A stretch of 64,000 nucleotides of DNA, taken from the NCBI GenBank assembly GCA_965116715.1, contig OZ220724.1:2914001-2978000 (forward strand), read 5' to 3'. The translations under genes were made by a program, and so were the position numbers. The notes beneath the pieces were generated by a model. The model saw nothing but the letters and a program-made list of their open reading frames with translations, searched no databases and was not told the DNA's origin. Of this stretch, positions 27,399 through 37,800 are shown in pieces. Numbering within the stretch: the stretch's first letter is position 1; the number at the start of each line of letters is the position of its first letter. The stretch comes from Poriferisodalis sp965116715. Its GTDB lineage: Bacteria; Actinomycetota; Acidimicrobiia; Acidimicrobiales; Poriferisodalaceae.

Positions 27399-28741
27399 CC
27401 GCTGAGGATCACCTCCGCGACCGGCTGCGAGGCGCAGCGTCGTCGATGCCGGTGGGCTCGGGCTCGCTTGCGGGCGTCCAGGCACGGGCGGCTCAGCTGC
27501 AGCGCCGGCGTAACGCAGTACGCGGCAGTGTGGGGGCGTTCGCCCTCGTGGCTGTTGCGGCCATCGGTGTCGTGTCGTTGCGCGATGGCGGCATCGACGA
27601 GTTCTCGACGACGATGGCGGACTCAGGCGACGCCGCGGAGGCCGCCGAAGACCTGCCCGCGACGACCGCTGCTGTCGCACTCAGCGTCGCTGAGGAAGAG
27701 ATGGCCGACGAGGAGATGGCCACCGAGGAGATGGCCGACGCCACCACGCCGCCCCTGGGCGAGACGCTCGAACCAGCGGCAGCAGGTGAGTCGGAGAACT
27801 GGGACAGCAAGCCGGCCGCCAGAAGCGATCCCGATGCCGCTGTGTTCGGCACGACCGTGTCGATCGTCAAGCCGCCCGCAGAGGTCGAGGGCGCAGACAT
27901 GCGTTACTCGTTCAGCGGGCAGCACGCTGTCGCCAGCGCAGCCGGCAACTGGTACGCCTACGACGGCGCCGACTGGCAGTCAGTGGGCCTGCCCGACGAC
28001 ATGGAGGTGGTGGCGGTCGATCTGTCCGGATCTGGCCGCATTGCGGTGTTCGGCGTGGTCCGGCCGCTCGAATGCGACCGTTCCCAGGTGGTGGCGGTGC
28101 GCACAGGCGACGGCTGGAGCTACGTCCGCGTCGATGACGACACGCCGCCGACGGCGGGTTGGGAGCTGCTGGACGCCCGGATCCGCGTCACCGACACCGC
28201 CGTCGAGCTCGAGCGCGTCGAGCGCCTGTGGCCGGATGAGCAGTGCGCCGATGCGTCCCCGCCCGAGACGCTGACCGAGCGGGCAGCGAAACTCGTCGCC
28301 GATCTGGAGCTGCTCGGCGAGATCTGGCGCACGAGCTGGCCGACTGCAGTGCTGGACGGAGGGTTCGCGGCACGCTGGTCGGACGTGGCGAGCTCCGATG
28401 CGCATGCCGCTGCAGCATCCGGCGCCGATCTCGACTGGACCGCCGTGAGTCCGCCGACGTACACCACCCCCGCGGTGCCGCTGACTCCGAGCCAGTCACG
28501 TGACGACGGAACGGTGGCAGTGGCGCTGCACGAGACCACCATCATGGACGTCGCCACGACGGTGCACGTCAGCGGTGGCATGGCGATGCTGAAGCGCGGC
28601 GACCAGACGTGGGAGGTCTGCCCGATCCCCGATGAGGAACTGCACCAGGTGCACGGGCAGATCGGTCATGCTGGTGAGCACCTTGCCGTCGTGGTCGGCA
28701 AGCCCGAGCAGACGCTGTTCCTCGTCGAACGCACCGAGTAG
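27395..28741 (+). CDS. Probable membrane-anchored anti-sigma protein
   Basis: A 448-residue protein overlapping the sigma gene by ATGA. Residues 1-40 are a basic, amphipathic cytoplasmic segment (HLRDRLRGAASSMPVG; AAQLQRRRNAVRG). Residues ~43-62 form one membrane helix (GAFALVAVAAIGVVSL). An acidic low-complexity linker follows with repeated Glu-Glu-Met units (EEEMADEEMATEEMADA), then a ~300-residue extracellular domain of unknown fold. Position and topology suggest that it holds the sigma factor and senses an outside signal. No classical zinc anti-sigma motif is visible. Confidence 0.65.
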   Translation: MTAEDHLRDRLRGAASSMPVGSGSLAGVQARAAQLQRRRNAVRGSVGAFALVAVAAIGVVSLRDGGIDEFSTTMADSGDAAEAAEDLPATTAAVALSVAEEEMADEEMATEEMADATTPPLGETLEPAAAGESENWDSKPAARSDPDAAVFGTTVSIVKPPAEVEGADMRYSFSGQHAVASAAGNWYAYDGADWQSVGLPDDMEVVAVDLSGSGRIAVFGVVRPLECDRSQVVAVRTGDGWSYVRVDDDTPPTAGWELLDARIRVTDTAVELERVERLWPDEQCADASPPETLTERAAKLVADLELLGEIWRTSWPTAVLDGGFAARWSDVASSDAHAAAASGADLDWTAVSPPTYTTPAVPLTPSQSRDDGTVAVALHETTIMDVATTVHVSGGMAMLKRGDQTWEVCPIPDEELHQVHGQIGHAGEHLAVVVGKPEQTLFLVERTE

Positions 28742-28777
28742 CTGCCATCGGCCGAGGGCCGGTTCTAGTGTGACCGG

Positions 28778-29851
28778 ATGCCTCAGGACACACGCGTCGA
28801 ACAGGAATTCCCCGAGCTGGGCTTCTACATGCTGCCCGGGGACGCCCAGGACTCCTGCGATGCCCTCGCCGAGATCCAGGCAGCCGAAGCAATGGGCATC
28901 GGTCGGGCATTCCTCGGGGAACGGCCCAACCGCAAGGAAGCAGGCGCGGTGTGCGGTGCCGCCGCCGCAGTCACGGACTCCATCGGCATCACGCTGGGCG
29001 TGACCAACATCAACACCCGCCACCCGACGCTCACTGCGGGGCTCGCGCTGACCGTGCAGAGCCTGGCCGGCGGGCGATTCACGATGGGTTTCGGGCGCGG
29101 TGTCGCGGTGGCGCAGCAGATCATGGGCCTCGAGCCCGTCACCACGGCCGAGCTGGAGGAATTCGCCCTGGTGATGCGCCGGCTGTTCAGGGGCGAGATC
29201 ATCTCGGACTTCGACGGCCCGACCGGGCGCGTTCCGATCCTGCTGCTCGACATGGCGCTCGATGAGCACCTGCCGCTGGCGCTCGGGGCGATGGGCCCCA
29301 AGACGCTGGCACTCGGCGGCCGCTGTTTCGACGATGTGATCCTGCACCCGTTCTATTCCGACGAGACCGTGGTGCGCTCGGTGGATGCAGTCGCAATGGC
29401 AGCCGAGCAGGCCGGACGCGACCCGGCTGATGTGAACGTGTGGTCGTGCTTCGTCGTGGTCAGCGACGAGGTGCCGGCCGAGCTGGCGCTGCGCAAGACG
29501 GTCGGACGCTTGGCCACCTACCTGCAGTACTACGGCGATGTGCTGGTGCGGGTGAACCGCTGGGATCCTGATGTGCTGGCGCAGTTCCGCGCTGACGAGG
29601 TGGTGGCCAAGTTCCTGGCGCCGATCGACGGCACTGCCACGGTCGCCGAGCTTGAGCACATCGGCACGCTGCTTCCCGATGAGTGGCTGGCCCCGATGGG
29701 GGCGGGCACTCCCGCCGAATGCGCCGCGGCGGTGAGGCGTCAGATCGACCTCGGCTGCGACGCGGTGCTCATGCACGGTGCAACACCGGCCGAGCTGGCG
29801 TCGGTCATCGACGCCTACCGGCACCTCTCAGTGAGCGGCCTGACCTCCTGA
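28778..29851 (+). CDS. LLM-class F420-dependent oxidoreductase
   Basis: A 357-residue LLM-fold protein (LGFYMLPGDAQDSCDALAEI; GVTNINTRHPTLTAGLALTV; GGRFTMGFGRGVAVAQQIMG; LPLALGAMGPKTLALGGRCF). The pattern fits F420-dependent oxidoreductases of actinobacteria. It lies 36 bp after the anti-sigma gene and 16 bp before an amidase, so it is probably paired with that amidase in degrading an amide-containing compound. Substrate unknown. Confidence 0.88.
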   Translation: MPQDTRVEQEFPELGFYMLPGDAQDSCDALAEIQAAEAMGIGRAFLGERPNRKEAGAVCGAAAAVTDSIGITLGVTNINTRHPTLTAGLALTVQSLAGGRFTMGFGRGVAVAQQIMGLEPVTTAELEEFALVMRRLFRGEIISDFDGPTGRVPILLLDMALDEHLPLALGAMGPKTLALGGRCFDDVILHPFYSDETVVRSVDAVAMAAEQAGRDPADVNVWSCFVVVSDEVPAELALRKTVGRLATYLQYYGDVLVRVNRWDPDVLAQFRADEVVAKFLAPIDGTATVAELEHIGTLLPDEWLAPMGAGTPAECAAAVRRQIDLGCDAVLMHGATPAELASVIDAYRHLSVSGLTS

Positions 29852-29867
29852 CTGCTGAAATGAGCAC

Positions 29868-31247
29868 ATGGCACACGATCTGGGACTGTGGAGCGCATCG
29901 GAGCAGGCGGCGGCGATCGCGGCGGGGGAGCTGTCGAGCCGAGAGCTGACGAGTCATCTCATCGAACGGATCGAACGGCTCGACGGCGACATCAACGCTG
30001 TGGTGACCCGCGACTTCGAGGCCGCGCTGGAGCGGGCCGCCGCAGCTGATGCCGTGCAGGCCCGAGCCACTGCAACCGGCGAGGCGCTCGGGCCGCTGCA
30101 CGGTGTCCCATTCACCGCGAAGGACGCCCTGATGACGGCGGGCATCCGCTCGACCGGCGGGGCACGGGAGCTGGCAGACAACGTTCCCGACGCCGATGCC
30201 GCCGTCGTGGCGGCCTGCCGTGCTGCGGGAGCGATCGTGATCGGCAAGACCAACCTGCCTCGCTGGTCGGCCGACAACCAGTCGTTCAACGATCTGTTCG
30301 GCACCACCAGCAATCCCTGGGACCTGTCCAAGGTCCCCGGCGGTTCGTCCGGCGGGGCTGCGGCGGCGGCCGCGATGGGCTTCACCGGCTTCGAGATCGG
30401 CACCGACATCGGCGGTTCGATCCGCTTCCCGGCCTCGTACAACGGCATCTGGGGCCACAAGCCGAGCTTCGGCGTGATCCCGACGACGGGCTACCTGGAT
30501 CACGTGCGCGGCGGCACGACGGAGCCCGACATCAACGTGTTCGGTCCGCTGACCCGCAGCTGTGACGACCTGGAGCTGGTGTTCGACGTGCTGCTGCGCA
30601 CCGAAGGACCGTGGGTGCCGCAACTGCCGCCAGCACCGGGCGACGTGAGCGGCCTGCGTGTCGCGGCCTGGCTCGACGATCCGTACTGCCCGGTCGACGG
30701 CGATGTGCTGGAGGTGATGAACGCGGCCGTTGCGGCCCTTGAGGACAGCGGCGTGAGCGTGGACCACGCGGCGCGACCGGACATCGATCCGCTGCCGGCG
30801 TGGGAGACCGGGCTGTGGCTGGTGCGAGCCGCCATGACGCTGGCCGGCCGCAGCCAAGGACCCGGCCATCGGGAGTGGCTGGAACACCACATGACGCGTG
30901 AGGAGTGCCGCCGCAAGTGGGCGGATTTCTTCACCCGCTACGACGCGATCCTCATGCCGGTGAGCTTTCACCCGCCCTTCGATCACATGCAGGAGGGCAC
31001 CTTCGCCGAGCGCCGCATCCCGGCCAATGGCATTGAGCGCCCGTACATCGAGATGACCCGCTGGACGATTCTGACCGGCATGTCGTACCTGCCTGCGACG
31101 GTGCCGCCGCTCGGCCTCACCCCCGACGGCCTGCCGGTCGGCTTCCAGGTGGTCGGCCCCTACGGCGGAGACCGCACCACCATGGCGCTGGCCCGACGCA
31201 TCGGCGAACTCACCGGCGGCCACCAGCCCCCACCCCGAGCCCTCTGA
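29868..31247 (+). CDS. Amidase-signature family hydrolase
   Basis: A 459-residue amidase. The Ser-cisSer-Lys triad is visible as VPFTAKDAL (Lys), GGSSGGAAAA (cis-Ser region) and GTDIGGSIRFPA (nucleophile). The N-terminal helix SSRELTSHLIERIERLDGDI is typical of the family. It hydrolyses a linear amide in the cytoplasm; the family ranges from GatA-like to drug- or herbicide-amide hydrolases, and the substrate cannot be predicted. It ends 28 bp before the convergent helicase-nuclease gene. Confidence 0.9.
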   Translation: MAHDLGLWSASEQAAAIAAGELSSRELTSHLIERIERLDGDINAVVTRDFEAALERAAAADAVQARATATGEALGPLHGVPFTAKDALMTAGIRSTGGARELADNVPDADAAVVAACRAAGAIVIGKTNLPRWSADNQSFNDLFGTTSNPWDLSKVPGGSSGGAAAAAAMGFTGFEIGTDIGGSIRFPASYNGIWGHKPSFGVIPTTGYLDHVRGGTTEPDINVFGPLTRSCDDLELVFDVLLRTEGPWVPQLPPAPGDVSGLRVAAWLDDPYCPVDGDVLEVMNAAVAALEDSGVSVDHAARPDIDPLPAWETGLWLVRAAMTLAGRSQGPGHREWLEHHMTREECRRKWADFFTRYDAILMPVSFHPPFDHMQEGTFAERRIPANGIERPYIEMTRWTILTGMSYLPATVPPLGLTPDGLPVGFQVVGPYGGDRTTMALARRIGELTGGHQPPPRAL

Positions 31248-31275
31248 GCAGCGCTGCCCTGGCGACCTCGGGCCG

Positions 31276-34200
31276 TCACGGCGAAGTCAGGACATCGAGC
31301 GTCCGCGAGGGCACCGCGCCGACGACCCGCCGCAGTGCTTCGCCTTCGAGAACGTCGGGCACAGCAGGCGTCCCGTCGGCGCGCAGGTACAACAGCACGA
31401 CCCGTCCAACGCGGCGGCCGGTTGAGCGTTCGACACACCACGCGTAAGTAGCGACCTGGGTGCGGTACTGCTGGGCACGTTCGCTGTCTGCATCGGGCAT
31501 CGACCCGAGCGCATCAGTCTTGTAGTCGACGACGATTAGCCCACCTGTTGCCGGGTCTTCGTACATCAGGTCGACGAACCCCTCGACGACAGTCGGGGAC
31601 GATCCCAGTGCGTCGGTGTCGTCGACTGGCGCAGCGACGTACACCTCTTTCCAGTGGCGCTCGCAAGCGGCGTCTTGCACTTCGTCGCTCGCGAGTGCCG
31701 ATCGCACAAAGGCCTCGATGACGCCTTGGCGGCCGGCGATGCCTTCGGAAACCGCCTGCGCTGCTGCCAGCGACTCGAGCCCCTCGCCGGTGAGCAGGTC
31801 GATCGACTGCAGCACGCCATGGACCGCTTTGCCGACCGCAGTTGCGCCGCGACCGCGCCTAGCCGGGGCCCGGCCGCCGCCGAGATGATCGTTGGGCGCA
31901 TCCTTGCCCCGTGCTTCGGGCTCTGCGGAGCCGCGCGGGTAGGTGGGTCTGTCTGTTGCCGCACCGTGCGCGACTCTGGTTGCGCTCAGCGCGGATCGCT
32001 GACTGGACAATGCCGCGGCCCGGTCGCGTCGATCGCGCCACGAAGCTCGATCGAGACGCTCGGCCTGCCTGTTCGCGGCATCGGGCCGTCGCAGCTCGAC
32101 GGGCTCGGCTTCAGGGTCACTACTGCTGCGGTAGTCCCATCGGCCCACTGCAGATGCGCGGTCGGCGCGCTCTGGCAGGGCGTCAGCGATGAGTTGCGCG
32201 TGGGTCCTGTTGAACAGCTCGCCTGTCTTCGACGGCGCCTCGCGGTGCAGCGAGACCACCAAGTGGTCACGTGCTCGCGTGCAGGCCACGTACAGCAGTC
32301 GCACCCGCTCATGGTGATCCGCGAGCCGCTCGGCATCGGACAAGTCCGCGTAGGTCAACGTCTCGGCGCCCTTGCGCAGGCGCACTGCTTCTGCACCGCC
32401 GTAGCGGCTGGAGGGGGGCCCGTCTGAGCGGTCATCGACAAATATCGCCCGCGTGCTCGTGGGATGTGCCCCATTGCCCTGCAGGCCGGCGACGATCACG
32501 ACGGGGAACTGCAAGCCCTTCGACGCATGCACCGTCATCACGCGGACCGAGTCGTCGTCGGACTCGGGCAGGATTGCCTCGGTGATCTTGGCGCGTTCGG
32601 CGCTCTGCATCTCGACCCAGCGCAGGAAGCTGCGGAGGCCACCGTGCTGGCTCTCCGACCAGGCCCGCGCCTGGTCGATCACATAGCGCACATGGCGCCA
32701 GATGTCACGCGTCTGGGGCCCTGCAGCGGCTTGCTCGAAGACACGACGTTCTCGCACGAGGCGTTCGAGCAGCACCGACGGCGCAACCAGGGTGTGTTGC
32801 TCGTACAGCGCCCGCAGGTGTACGAGCGCCGTCGCGACACGGGAGTGCTCGCCGTGCTGAGACGCCTCGAGTTCGGGGGCGAAGTAGCTCCACGAGCCGA
32901 CGGCCCGGTAGTAGGCGTAGAGGTCGTCGTCGCCGCAGCCGTACATCGGGGTCCGCAACGCACTGACCACCGCCAAGGCGTCATCCGGGTCGGCCGCGGC
33001 CCGCAGACACATCATCAGGTCCCGTACGGTCCGGCTGCGCCACACGAACTCGGACGCTTCGAGCCGGTACGGCACCGACGCCGCAGACAAGCCCGCTTCG
33101 AGCTGGGGCAGGCACGTGCGGGTCGGCACCAGGATCGCGATGTCGCTGAGGCGCGCCGGCCTGGCGCCGTCGAGATGCCGGTCATGCACCTCCCAGCCGT
33201 CATGCACGATCTCGGCGATCGTGCCCGCGACATCCGCAGCCTCGACGGCTCGGATTCCCTCGGCGTTGAGACCCGACTGCTGCTTGTCGTGCGCATCGAT
33301 GCCGAGCGCGGTGACCGCTGGTCCGCGACCGATGTCGGCCCGCGCTGCCGTCAAGGCCGAGTAGGGGGACTGCAACCGGCGCGCGGTGATGTCATCGCCG
33401 GCTTCGTCGCCCATGAGCGAACCGAACACTGCGTTGACCCAGGCCATGATCGACACCGTTGACCGGTAGTTGACCCCGAGCGTGGCCGTCTCGCCGATCT
33501 GGTGGCCGAATCGTCGCTGTGCGTCGTCGTACAGCTCGATGTCTGCCCGCCGGAAGCGATAGATGGATTGCTTCGGATCCCCGACGAAGAACAACTGACC
33601 GGAAATGGTGTCGAGTTGGTCCCATGCCGGCCCGACTGCGTCGCCGTGCTCGCCGGCGGCAATCAGCGCAGCGATCTCGATCTGGATCGGATCGGTGTCC
33701 TGGAATTCGTCGAGCAGCAAGTGTCGGTACTTGCGGTGCAGCGACGCCCGCGCTTGCGGTGAGGCGCGCAGCAGATCACGCGACCGCGCGAGCAGGTCGT
33801 GGAACTCCAAGCGACCCGCAGCCCGTCGCTGCTCGGCCGCCTCGAGGGTGCAATGCGCAATCCGGTCGCACAACGCCGCGATGGCGTGGTCCATGGCTTC
33901 GATCGCTGCAGCGCCGCACTGCGCCCGCAATGCGGCGAGCCCCTCGCGCATCGGCGCCCAGTCTTCGCCCCGGAAGACATTGCCGCCCTTGGGCACGCCG
34001 CCGCCGTCCAGATTGGACTCGTTGAGCACGGCGAATCGGTCGATATCGGTCGTCGCTGCACGGAGCCGTGCGACGTAGCCGTCGAGGCGGTGTCGCAGCT
34101 TTCCCGCCGCGTCACTGAAGTCTCTCGTCGGATGCCGCCATTCCAACAGCGACGCGCCATGCTCGATGAAGCTGCTTGCATCGATAGGCGTTGCCTGCGC

Positions 34201-34821
34201 CGGCTCACCTGCTGCGAGCACTCGGTCCCAGTTGGCATTGAACGCCTCACCGATGTCACGCAGCGCGTCGGGTTGCACCCCTGCGGCGTCCACGAGGTCA
34301 ACCGCCCAGCCGATGCCGGGGTCTGACAGCAGCTCGCTGATGAAGCGACGCCATCGCTCATCGAATTCGACATCGCTCGCAATCTGGTCGAGCGCTTCGA
34401 AACGCGGTGGCAGCCGGGCTTCGACGGGATGCTCGGAGAGGATCCGTCGAGCGAATCCGTGCAGGGTGGAAATGGCGGCGCTGTCGAGCCCGTCGAGCGC
34501 GCTCCTCAACGCCTCGGAGACCTGCTCGGTTTCGGAAGCCTGAACGACTGCCTGCTCCGCGAGCAGTTCGTTGAGCCTTGCGCGGATGCGGTTGCGCAAC
34601 TCGGCGGCCGCCTTCTCGGTGAATGTGATGGCGGCGATTGAGCCGATCGGCACGGCGCTCGGCCCGGTCACCAGTTCGAGCACCCGGTTCACCAGCGCAG
34701 TGGTCTTGCCGGTGCCCGCACCGGCTTCGACGAACATGGTGGTTCCGATCTGCCGGTACACCCGGTCGCGGTCTGCCTGGTCCGCCTGATGCGAGGCTGC
34801 GGCAGGAGGCGGCGGAGTCAC
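31276..34821 (-). CDS. addA: UvrD-type helicase with C-terminal RecB-like nuclease (AddA-like)
   Basis: An 1181-residue SF1A helicase: Walker A VEAGAGTGKTT at residues 31-41, LLLDEFQDTDPIQ near 370, GDPKQSIYRFRRAD near 430, and VMTVHASKGLQFPVVIVA in motif V. The C-terminal RecB-like nuclease domain contains LIVVDYKTDALGS. This organisation is that of AddA, which with AddB resects double-strand breaks for recombination and degrades linear foreign DNA. The start overlaps the upstream partner's stop by 4 bp. Mycobacterial AdnA/AdnB is a related alternative assignment. Confidence 0.88.
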   Translation of the reverse strand: MTPPPPAAASHQADQADRDRVYRQIGTTMFVEAGAGTGKTTALVNRVLELVTGPSAVPIGSIAAITFTEKAAAELRNRIRARLNELLAEQAVVQASETEQVSEALRSALDGLDSAAISTLHGFARRILSEHPVEARLPPRFEALDQIASDVEFDERWRRFISELLSDPGIGWAVDLVDAAGVQPDALRDIGEAFNANWDRVLAAGEPAQATPIDASSFIEHGASLLEWRHPTRDFSDAAGKLRHRLDGYVARLRAATTDIDRFAVLNESNLDGGGVPKGGNVFRGEDWAPMREGLAALRAQCGAAAIEAMDHAIAALCDRIAHCTLEAAEQRRAAGRLEFHDLLARSRDLLRASPQARASLHRKYRHLLLDEFQDTDPIQIEIAALIAAGEHGDAVGPAWDQLDTISGQLFFVGDPKQSIYRFRRADIELYDDAQRRFGHQIGETATLGVNYRSTVSIMAWVNAVFGSLMGDEAGDDITARRLQSPYSALTAARADIGRGPAVTALGIDAHDKQQSGLNAEGIRAVEAADVAGTIAEIVHDGWEVHDRHLDGARPARLSDIAILVPTRTCLPQLEAGLSAASVPYRLEASEFVWRSRTVRDLMMCLRAAADPDDALAVVSALRTPMYGCGDDDLYAYYRAVGSWSYFAPELEASQHGEHSRVATALVHLRALYEQHTLVAPSVLLERLVRERRVFEQAAAGPQTRDIWRHVRYVIDQARAWSESQHGGLRSFLRWVEMQSAERAKITEAILPESDDDSVRVMTVHASKGLQFPVVIVAGLQGNGAHPTSTRAIFVDDRSDGPPSSRYGGAEAVRLRKGAETLTYADLSDAERLADHHERVRLLYVACTRARDHLVVSLHREAPSKTGELFNRTHAQLIADALPERADRASAVGRWDYRSSSDPEAEPVELRRPDAANRQAERLDRASWRDRRDRAAALSSQRSALSATRVAHGAATDRPTYPRGSAEPEARGKDAPNDHLGGGRAPARRGRGATAVGKAVHGVLQSIDLLTGEGLESLAAAQAVSEGIAGRQGVIEAFVRSALASDEVQDAACERHWKEVYVAAPVDDTDALGSSPTVVEGFVDLMYEDPATGGLIVVDYKTDALGSMPDADSERAQQYRTQVATYAWCVERSTGRRVGRVVLLYLRADGTPAVPDVLEGEALRRVVGAVPSRTLDVLTSP

Positions 34822-37800
34822 GACGGCACCTCGGCAGGTTCGACGAGTTCAGCAAATGCGGCCAGCACCGGATCGTCTCGCTTGCGCCGCCACGAACGGC
34901 GGACGTCGGCGGTGCCACCTCCGTCCGGATCGCAGTAGGGACACACGCGGTAGTGGCGCCGGTCGTCCGAGGGCTGAGCGAAGCCGACGAATACGCCGCT
35001 GCGGATCCCGGCTGCGATGATGCTGACCACTTCGGCGAAGCGGGTCATGACCGCGTCGTCGACGGGCAGCTCCAGCCATTCCCAGCGGCCTCGCGCCGAG
35101 GAGATGAACCAGTACGCGCTCAGCACCGCCGTGGCCTTCAGCGCTGCCGCGGCGTTTGCTGTGTCGCCTCCGAAGTGCGCTCGTGCAGCAAGCGCGTACA
35201 CCGGCAACTGCAGCTTTGTGCCGCCGACGGTCGGGTCGGCCCCGCGGCCCTTGACGATGCCGGCGTAGCTGTCGGTGGAACCGGTCTTGTAGTCGATGAC
35301 CACGAGGTCGCCGTCGCCGGTGCGCTCGACCCGGTCGATGATGCCCCGGAAGCGGATCTCGCTGCCGTCATCAAGGCGAAATGAAACAGCCGGCGCGGAG
35401 TCATCGAAGCCGAAGCGGAACTCAGAGCTCTGTATCTCACCCCGCGTGTGCGGGTCGCGTTGTTCGTCGCGGTCGAGCAGTTCGCCGAGGTCGGCGAGCA
35501 GAGCCGAGCGATCTCGTCGCCACAACAGCGGCAGGCCCACCAATCCCCGAGCTTGTGCGTCGTCGGCGAGCTCTTGGCCCAAGCGGACGAGTTCGCTGTG
35601 GTCTTCGGCGGTGGGCGAACGGCTCGGACCCGGCGGTGGCCGTCTCGGGCCGTGGCTCGGCATCGGTTCGTCCGACGACCACGCGTGCCGGTTGGCGATC
35701 AGCGGCCGATAAAAGCGATCGACGGCCTCATGCACCAGGTGCCCGCGGTCGAGTGCGCTCAGCCGGAGGATCTGCTCGGGCTCGGTGACCGCGCTCAACC
35801 CGAGCAGTTGCTCGAACAGGTACCGGCGCGGGCACGACGCCCAAATCTCGAGGCGCGTCGCCGACACGACATCGGCCACCACGCTGTCGCTGTCGATGAC
35901 TCCCGAGAGATTTCCGTCGAAACGCGTGAACGCCGAGCTGCGCCGCGCGGCCGAGAGCTCGACGCCGTGGCGGAACGCCGGATCGGTGAACAGCGGGTGC
36001 TGCCGCCGTGCCAATTCGGTGGGGTTTGCTGCGAGCAGGCTCGCAGCGTCGTATTCCCACGGCATTGCGGGGAAGTCGCATGAGCGCACGGCACCCAAGA
36101 ACGACGGAAGCTCGACAATGCCGATCACTTCGCCGTCGAGCGCAGCACCTCGAAGGTTTTCTGCATCGAGGTAGCCGTCCGCGAAGTAGCGGCCGGTGGT
36201 ATCAAGCTGGCGAGCTGTGTCGAGCATCCAGCGGGATGGCACGTAGTCCGCGTTCTGGCGCAGGTTGCCCCGTGGCACCGACAGCGTGCAGCGTTCCCGG
36301 GTTCCGGCAATTGCGGCGAGCAGGGATCGGTGACTCTCCGCCGCATCGTCAGCATGCAGCCTGAGGGCGCCTCCCGATGACCGCCGCTCGTCGTCGTTGA
36401 CGAGGCTGTCGGGCTGGGGTCGCGCGGGGACGATGCCTTCGGCCAGCCCCACGATGTAGCTCCGGTCCGGGGTGACATCGAGTGCGCCGGCGAGCGGGCC
36501 GACGTACACGCCCTTGCCTTCGGTGCCGCTGCGGCCGTGCGGCTGTGCGAGTTCGGCTTCCAGCGCTTGGTACATGGTGTTGAAGCTGACGCGCGCCTCG
36601 ATCACGCCGAGGTCGGAGAGCCGCTCGAGCACGCCTTCGACTCGTTCTGCGGCGCTGATCTCCCATTCGGGCCAATCCCCGAGCCACCGCGCGCTGCCCA
36701 GCGCACCCAGGTAGCGATGCAGCGAGGATCGCATCCATTCGCAGAGACCGCGCCAGGTGTGTCGCCGGCGGCCATCGAGGAGACGCTCACGCAGTTCGGC
36801 AATGAACGCCGTAGCGGCGTCGCACTCAGCGGCTTCGCGTTCGAGCCGCCGGCAGCGGGCAAGGTTGGGATCGTCGCCGGAAGTTTCGTGGGCGGCGAGC
36901 TCGCGCCTTTCGGACCCATGGCGCCTCAGCCGTTCCGACCAGTCGCCGCCGCTGACCACATGCGCAGCCCGAGCAAGTCGTTCCCACATCGAGTCGGGCA
37001 CGAAGAAGTGCTTGTCGCCGGATTGTTCGGTGTCAGGTTCTCCGGGGCCATGGCGTGGAATCTGCGCGCCGGCGAGCAGGTCGAACACGTCTCGGCGTTC
37101 GAGGCGGGGCTCTGAGAGATGCGTATCGGCCAGCGCAGCGAGGCCCAGAGCGAACCGACCGTAGATCGACTCGGCGAGCCTTCGGGCGGTGTTGCCGTAC
37201 GTTGCAACGCCGGCTGCAGCGAATTGATCCTCGAGTGTGCGGCCGTACGGCTCGGCTGCACCGAAGTACACGGCGATCCTGCTCGGCGGGAGACCGTCGT
37301 CGAGGTCCGCGATAACGCTGCGCACCACGGTTCGGGCTTCCTCGTCGGCATCGGTGACGCTGACGATGCGCTCTGCGCAGGACGATTCGCGCAACTCGTG
37401 CCTGCGCTGGTCATCGAGGAGCGGCGGCTCGACACGGAGACGCTTGCACACGCCCTCTGCCACCGAGTTCGCGCTGTCGCTGCCAGTCAGTCCTACGAGC
37501 ACCTCGACGGGTGCGTCTGCGGGGACGCGCCCGAGTTCTCGCAGCAAACGCGCTCCGTGCTGGTTGAGCCGGCGGGGCAGGTACACGCAGACGCGTCCCA
37601 GTTCGTTCGGAAGCTCATCGAGCGAGCCAAGCTGATCGGCTGCGGCTGCCATGAGGTCGAACTCGTCGTACCAGCCGCGGCGCAGCGACGTTCGCACTCG
37701 CCGGCAGATGTCCACCACGCCGGCGGCCCTCGCCGACATGCCGGCGACATCGTCGAGCTGCGACGCGGACAGGTCGCGCAGCTCCAAGTAGGTGCGGCCC

